A stretch of DNA of 64,000 bases, from the NCBI GenBank assembly GCA_015063135.1, contig SUTA01000005.1, positions 1 through 64,000 of the forward strand, given 5' to 3'. This DNA is from Thermoplasmata archaeon. Lineage in GTDB: Archaea; Thermoplasmatota; Thermoplasmata; Methanomassiliicoccales; Methanomethylophilaceae. Positions 60,596 to 64,000 of the stretch are shown one piece after another. Positions within the stretch are counted from its first letter, which is position 1. Every line of letters begins with the position of its first letter. Under the pieces are notes generated by a model that had not been told where the DNA came from, did not search any database, and saw only the letters and a list, made by a program, of their open reading frames with translations. Made by a program: the position numbers and the translations under genes.

Positions 60596-61060
60596 TCAGA
60601 GCATCCTGTTGATGAGGTCGTTGATCGCCGCTCCCCTGTATCCCAGGGCCCCGCCGTTCTGGTACGAGCGCTTGTTGCCCTCGTATCCCTTCACAGGGGG
60701 GTGCAGGCGGAAGACGGGCTTGGCGTCCTCGACGTCCTTCATCTTGTAGTCGTTCTCGATGATCGCCTTGGCGAGCTCCTCGACGGAGGAGAACTCGGTC
60801 TTCTCCTTCAGGTAGTCGTCGGTGATGTCCTTGTCCCCGGCAATCTTGCCGCGGGAGCGGATCATCGCGGCGAGGGTCTCCTCGTCGACCTCTCCCCAGG
60901 TGCAGTAGTCCTTGATGACCTGCAGCATGCCCTTGGTGGAGGCGTTCTCGGGGACCACGGCGCAGTGGTTGACCCTGTTGAGGCCCATGAGCATCATGGT
61001 GTGCTCGATGTCGCGGTTGACATCGGGCTGGCCGCGCACCCTAATGACTGCGTATGCCAT
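60596..61060 (-). CDS. rpl30: Ribosomal protein L30 (uL30)
   Basis: ATG 61060 is preferred because GAGGAG lies just upstream, inside the end of S5; GTG 61066 is an alternative. 154 residues, the long archaeal/eukaryotic L30 form with the C-terminal extension (FRLHPPVKGYEGNKRSY) that bacterial L30 lacks. Confidence 0.95.
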   Translation of the reverse strand: MAYAVIRVRGQPDVNRDIEHTMMLMGLNRVNHCAVVPENASTKGMLQVIKDYCTWGEVDEETLAAMIRSRGKIAGDKDITDDYLKEKTEFSSVEELAKAIIENDYKMKDVEDAKPVFRLHPPVKGYEGNKRSYQNGGALGYRGAAINDLINRML

Positions 61061-61062
61061 GC

Positions 61063-61740
61063 TCACTCCTCCTCGTTGACGTCGGTCTCAGCGAACGAGA
61101 TGCCCGTGGGACCGGACACGATGTTGAGCCTCTCGGCCTGCTCGTCGGTGACCCTCATGCGAGAGGTCATCTTGAGCGCCTCGAAGGTAGCCATCGCATA
61201 GTTGACCTTGGTCTTGGTGTTGCCCCTGGCGAATCCCCAGGCATCACGGACGCCCGCGAGGGTCAGCAGGGACTTGGCCACGTCTCCGACGGCCAGGGAG
61301 ACACCGCGGGGTGCGGGCTTCAGGCTGACGGTGACGGATCCGGTGGACCCGACGACCTCGAAGGGCAGGGAGTGGGGCTGGCCGCATCCGCACTGCCAGG
61401 AACCGCATCCCCTCTTGATCTCGATCATGTTCAGTTTAGCGTTGTCGATCGCCTTCTTGATGGAGGGGCCGACTTCCTTACCTTTCGCTCTTCCGATTCC
61501 GATGAATCCGTCGCCGTTACCTACGATGCATGTGACGGCGAACCTGACCCTCCTTCCGGAGTCGGTCATCCTCTGGACCATGTTGAGGTCGATGACCTCG
61601 TCTTTCAGGTCGGGCAGGAGGATGTCCACGATCTCGGGCTCGCGGAGGGGCAGCCTGGTGGCCAGGGCGTCGCTCATGGTGGTGATCTCTCCGTTGAGGA
61701 CCATCTGCCCGAGCCTCGTCTTAGGTACCCAGTCAGTCAT
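61063..61740 (-). CDS. rps5: Ribosomal protein S5 (uS5)
   Basis: 225 residues with an archaeal N-terminal extension, the double-stranded RNA-binding-like domain (RFAVTCIVGNGDGFIGIGRAKGKE split at the loop) and a C-terminal domain with the cysteine-rich insertion GCGSWQCGCGQPH common in archaea. It helps keep decoding accurate at the A site. Confidence 0.96.
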   Translation of the reverse strand: MTDWVPKTRLGQMVLNGEITTMSDALATRLPLREPEIVDILLPDLKDEVIDLNMVQRMTDSGRRVRFAVTCIVGNGDGFIGIGRAKGKEVGPSIKKAIDNAKLNMIEIKRGCGSWQCGCGQPHSLPFEVVGSTGSVTVSLKPAPRGVSLAVGDVAKSLLTLAGVRDAWGFARGNTKTKVNYAMATFEALKMTSRMRVTDEQAERLNIVSGPTGISFAETDVNEEE

Positions 61741-61741
61741 T

Positions 61742-62242
61742 TCACTCTGCCTCCATCTTGTCTTTGAGGCTGCTCACGGCGGCCTCGATAGCCTCGTCGA
61801 TGTGCTTCCCGTTGAGCCTGTCCTCGTCGGGGAGGACATCCTCGCCGTGGGGCACTTCCAGCCCGGCGTCGGTCATGCCGGCGACGGTGGCGAAGAGGAC
61901 TCCGCCAGCCTGCACCTTCTGCATGCCGATGTCGAGGACTGCGTACTCGATTCCGGCTTTGATCGCTCTCTTTCCAGCAAGGTATCCGACCAGGTAGGCC
62001 GCGGGGATGGACGAGCAGGAGTACTCCCAGCCCATTCCCTTGAGCTCTTTCGTGCTGGCCGATGCGATGACCTTGTCACCCTCCATGCCGAACTCGGCGA
62101 ACTGGATGGTGATGTTCTTGTTGGACCTCCTGACGATGGCCCTGGGCTCTCTCGCGGTGAGGAGCTTGCGGCGGGCGTAGTAGTCAGTGCGGTTCTCTCT
62201 TCTTCTGCGGAACGCAACGTTGTATCTAGGACCTGTAGCCAT
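61742..62242 (-). CDS. rpl18: Ribosomal protein L18 (uL18)
   Basis: ATG 62242; the frame is open far upstream but only this start gives the family N-terminus MATGPRYNVAFRRRRENRTDY. 166 residues, binds 5S rRNA. Standard place between L19e and S5. Confidence 0.95.
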   Translation of the reverse strand: MATGPRYNVAFRRRRENRTDYYARRKLLTAREPRAIVRRSNKNITIQFAEFGMEGDKVIASASTKELKGMGWEYSCSSIPAAYLVGYLAGKRAIKAGIEYAVLDIGMQKVQAGGVLFATVAGMTDAGLEVPHGEDVLPDEDRLNGKHIDEAIEAAVSSLKDKMEAE

Positions 62243-62244
62243 GT

Positions 62245-62700
62245 TCACTCCTCCTTGAGGTGACCGGCAGCGATCATGTGCTGCCTCAGGTGCCTGCGGG
62301 ACTTGAACATGCCGCCCTTGGCCTTCCTGTAGTACAGCCTGTAGACGGACGGCGTGATCTTGCCGTCGGCCCTCAGCTGCTTCAGCTCGGCACGGATGGG
62401 CCTGATGGTCCCCATCCAGCGCTCCTTGTCCCTGACGCGGGCGTTGGCGGTTCCCTTCCTGCTTCCGGGTCCCTTCCTCTTGCCGCTGGCCTTCTGGCCG
62501 GCGACGTACCTTATCCTGGCCTTGGAAGTACCGTTCTTCGGCTTGGCCTTGATGAGGCCGGAGTCGATCGCGGTGCGGATGTCGGCGCGGGTGATGCAGT
62601 CCTCGATGTCCTCGAGCTTGTCGGGGTTCATCCAGACCCTGTTCTCGCCGCACTTGAGGATGTCCGCGGCCATCCTTCTCTGGTTCTTCAGATCTGCCAT
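62245..62700 (-). CDS. rpl19e: Ribosomal protein L19e (eL19)
   Basis: ATG 62700 gives the archaeal/eukaryotic L19e start (MADLKNQRRMAADILKCG). 151 residues, long basic helices with SGKRKGPGSRKGTANAR. Two bases separate it from L18. Absent from bacteria, so it confirms the archaeal origin. Confidence 0.95.
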   Translation of the reverse strand: MADLKNQRRMAADILKCGENRVWMNPDKLEDIEDCITRADIRTAIDSGLIKAKPKNGTSKARIRYVAGQKASGKRKGPGSRKGTANARVRDKERWMGTIRPIRAELKQLRADGKITPSVYRLYYRKAKGGMFKSRRHLRQHMIAAGHLKEE

Positions 62701-62702
62701 GG

Positions 62703-63383
62703 TCACACCATCCTGTTGAGGACCCTGATTCCGAGCTCGTCGGCCCTGTCCTCGATTGCCATCCTCTTCTTCGTTCCGACGGTTCCGCCGATGCGGACCG
62801 CCTGCTTCTTGGGGTCGATGCCCTCGAGCCCGTCCACGTTGTAGACGAGGACCTCCTCGAATCCCGAGGGGTGCAGGTCCCTGGCCGCGGCGGGTCCGCG
62901 GAATCCGATGTCGACCATCGGCGACCGCCTCTTGAGGCACCTCTTCATCTTGCTGTGGATACCCTTGGGCTTCCTCCACTTCTCGCCGAGCTTGGAGTAT
63001 CTGTACCACTCCTGCCTCTTGAAGGCGGGCCTCCTTCCGGAGATGATCGCCCTCTTGGCGAGCGCGTCAGCGGTCTCGTCGTCCAGCTCGGGCTTCTTCT
63101 TGACGGTGTACGCGCCGGTCTCGGCCTCGACGACCTCGGTGGCGGGCTCCTCCTTTGCCTCCTTCTTGGCCTCCTTCTTGGGCTCCTCGCCCTCGAACTG
63201 GGCCTTCCAGTTGGCGACGGTCTTGGGTCCGACTCCGGTCAGGGTCTTGATGACCTCCTTGACCTTGGCGTCGTCGTTCAGGGCCGCCTTGAGCTCGTCA
63301 GCGGAGCTGATGCCGATGCTGGCCAGCTCCTCGACGTTCTTGTCGTTCAGACCGTTCAGGTCCTTGAGATTCTTCACGGTCAT
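62703..63383 (-). CDS. rpl32e: Ribosomal protein L32e (eL32) with helix-hairpin-helix extension
   Basis: 226 residues. The C-terminal 130 are L32e (KRQEWYRYSKLGEKWRKPKG). The N-terminal 60 form a helix-hairpin-helix-like unit (LKDLNGLNDKNVEELASIG, TLTGVGPKTVANW), followed by a Glu/Lys-rich linker. Such an extension is known in haloarchaea and Thermoplasmata. Overlaps L6 by four bases. Confidence 0.95.
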   Translation of the reverse strand: MTVKNLKDLNGLNDKNVEELASIGISSADELKAALNDDAKVKEVIKTLTGVGPKTVANWKAQFEGEEPKKEAKKEAKEEPATEVVEAETGAYTVKKKPELDDETADALAKRAIISGRRPAFKRQEWYRYSKLGEKWRKPKGIHSKMKRCLKRRSPMVDIGFRGPAAARDLHPSGFEEVLVYNVDGLEGIDPKKQAVRIGGTVGTKKRMAIEDRADELGIRVLNRMV

Positions 63384-63931
63384 TCTTTCACCTTGTGAGA
63401 TTTCTGGACGATGTAGATTCCGTCCTGGAACGTCCTCTTGTCGAATCCAACCCTGGAGGTGGCCCTCTCGATGTTGGCCGCGGTCTGTCCGCAGGCCTCG
63501 ATGTCGATGCCCTCCACGGTCACATCCTGGCCGCTGACCTTGACGGTGCAGCCCTTGACGATGTTGGCGTAGCGGGGGGCGTGGCCTCCCATGTAGTTGT
63601 TGATCTCAACGCGGTCGCCCTTGACTGCGACTTTCATCGGGAAGTGGTTGAATACGATCTTCAAGTGGTAGGTGAAACCCTCGGTGACGCCGTGGATCAT
63701 GTTCTTCACATGGGCGACGTAGGTTCCGACCATTGCCTTGTCCTTGATTCTCGGGTACTCGCAGCTGACGCTGACCTGTCCTTCTCCGACGGCAATATCT
63801 ATGCCAGGGTGCGCGAAGTTTCTGCTTAGTTCTCCCTTCGGTCCTTTGACCTTCATGATGCCCGCGTCGTATGTCACGGACACTCCACCGGGGATAGCGA
63901 TGGTGCTTTCGATTTTCCCTGCTATTGTCAT
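63380..63931 (-). CDS. rpl6: Ribosomal protein L6 (uL6)
   Basis: 183 residues in two similar domains; binds 23S rRNA near the factor-binding site. The conserved NYMGGHAPRYANIVKG and the archaeal start TIAGKIESTIAIPGGV are present. Confidence 0.95.
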   Translation of the reverse strand: MTIAGKIESTIAIPGGVSVTYDAGIMKVKGPKGELSRNFAHPGIDIAVGEGQVSVSCEYPRIKDKAMVGTYVAHVKNMIHGVTEGFTYHLKIVFNHFPMKVAVKGDRVEINNYMGGHAPRYANIVKGCTVKVSGQDVTVEGIDIEACGQTAANIERATSRVGFDKRTFQDGIYIVQKSHKVKE

Positions 63932-63940
63932 CTTTATTCC

Positions 63941-64000
63941 TCAGTACACATATGCCAGGAGTTTTCCGCCGATACCGAGCTCTTTGGCCCTGTCCTGCGT
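63941..64000 (-). CDS. rps8: Ribosomal protein S8 (uS8), C-terminal end only
   Basis: The last 19 codons before TGA encode AKELGIGGKLLAYVY, the usual end of archaeal S8 (GVGGxxLxxVW-like). The rest lies beyond the right edge of the window. Its place before L6 in the operon is standard. Confidence 0.88.
   Translation of the reverse strand, partial: TQDRAKELGIGGKLLAYVY

Overview
The window looks like a chromosome segment of a GC-rich methanogenic archaeon, most likely of the Methanomassiliicoccales (Thermoplasmata side). The reasons are: an archaeal spc-type ribosomal operon with SecY and archaeal-only L19e and L32e; a methanogenesis marker 8 (DUF2099) protein; a DUF1638 protein; many leaderless genes about 25 bases behind TATA boxes; and three conserved genes interrupted by a single in-frame TAG. 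The last point is expected where UAG is read as pyrrolysine. The order-level assignment is inference, because no rRNA, mcr, methyltransferase or pyl gene lies in the window.

Layout. 0-1.5 kb: an AT-richer, probably decayed stretch with an orphan VbhA-type Fic antitoxin, then a methyltransferase behind a DtxR-like palindrome. 1.6-9 kb: an accessory region with a DUF3574 protein, a PTS-IIC-like protein, a stand-alone CARF-winged-helix regulator, an EamA exporter and two tightly overlapping operons of small unknown proteins. The second operon ends in an MCM-like ATPase with broken Walker motifs and an Rpn-type nuclease. One 24-bp operator-like sequence stands in front of the regulator and both operons; this is the best candidate here for an undescribed system. 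9-31 kb: transporters, universal stress protein, tRNA-Gly, transglutaminase-like surface proteins, a P-loop ATPase, nitrilase, MarR with an MFS pump, ketol-acid reductoisomerase, TldD/TldE, aminopeptidase, zinc-ribbon membrane proteins and a CoA-disulfide-reductase/rhodanese protein.

31-41 kb: a non-ribosomal peptide synthetase with an in-frame amber codon, divergent from an anchored tyrosine phosphatase, then secreted proteins, a Na/phosphate cotransporter with a second in-frame amber, a second EamA exporter and an acyltransferase-3 protein. 41-50.5 kb: a sulfur-metabolism block (O-acetylhomoserine sulfhydrylase, PdxS/PdxT, a cystathionine lyase and synthase pair, a cysteine-bearing Rrf2 regulator, ThiI with a third amber, marker protein 8). 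Copies of one 19-bp sequence sit at its promoters, so it is probably one regulon. 50.5-56.3 kb: tRNA-Lys, a rifampicin-phosphotransferase-like PEP enzyme with a DUF7065/7064-like partner, and unknown proteins. 56.3-64 kb: the end of the ribosomal operon on the minus strand, S8-L6-L32e-L19e-L18-S5-L30-L15-SecY-DUF106, finishing in a cytidylate kinase fused in frame to the pseudouridine synthase Cbf5.

A general oddity: many frames continue far past the end of their conserved domain, often through a GC-rich hairpin or a neighbouring gene. End coordinates of those genes are where the first stop lies, and the text says where the recognisable protein ends.
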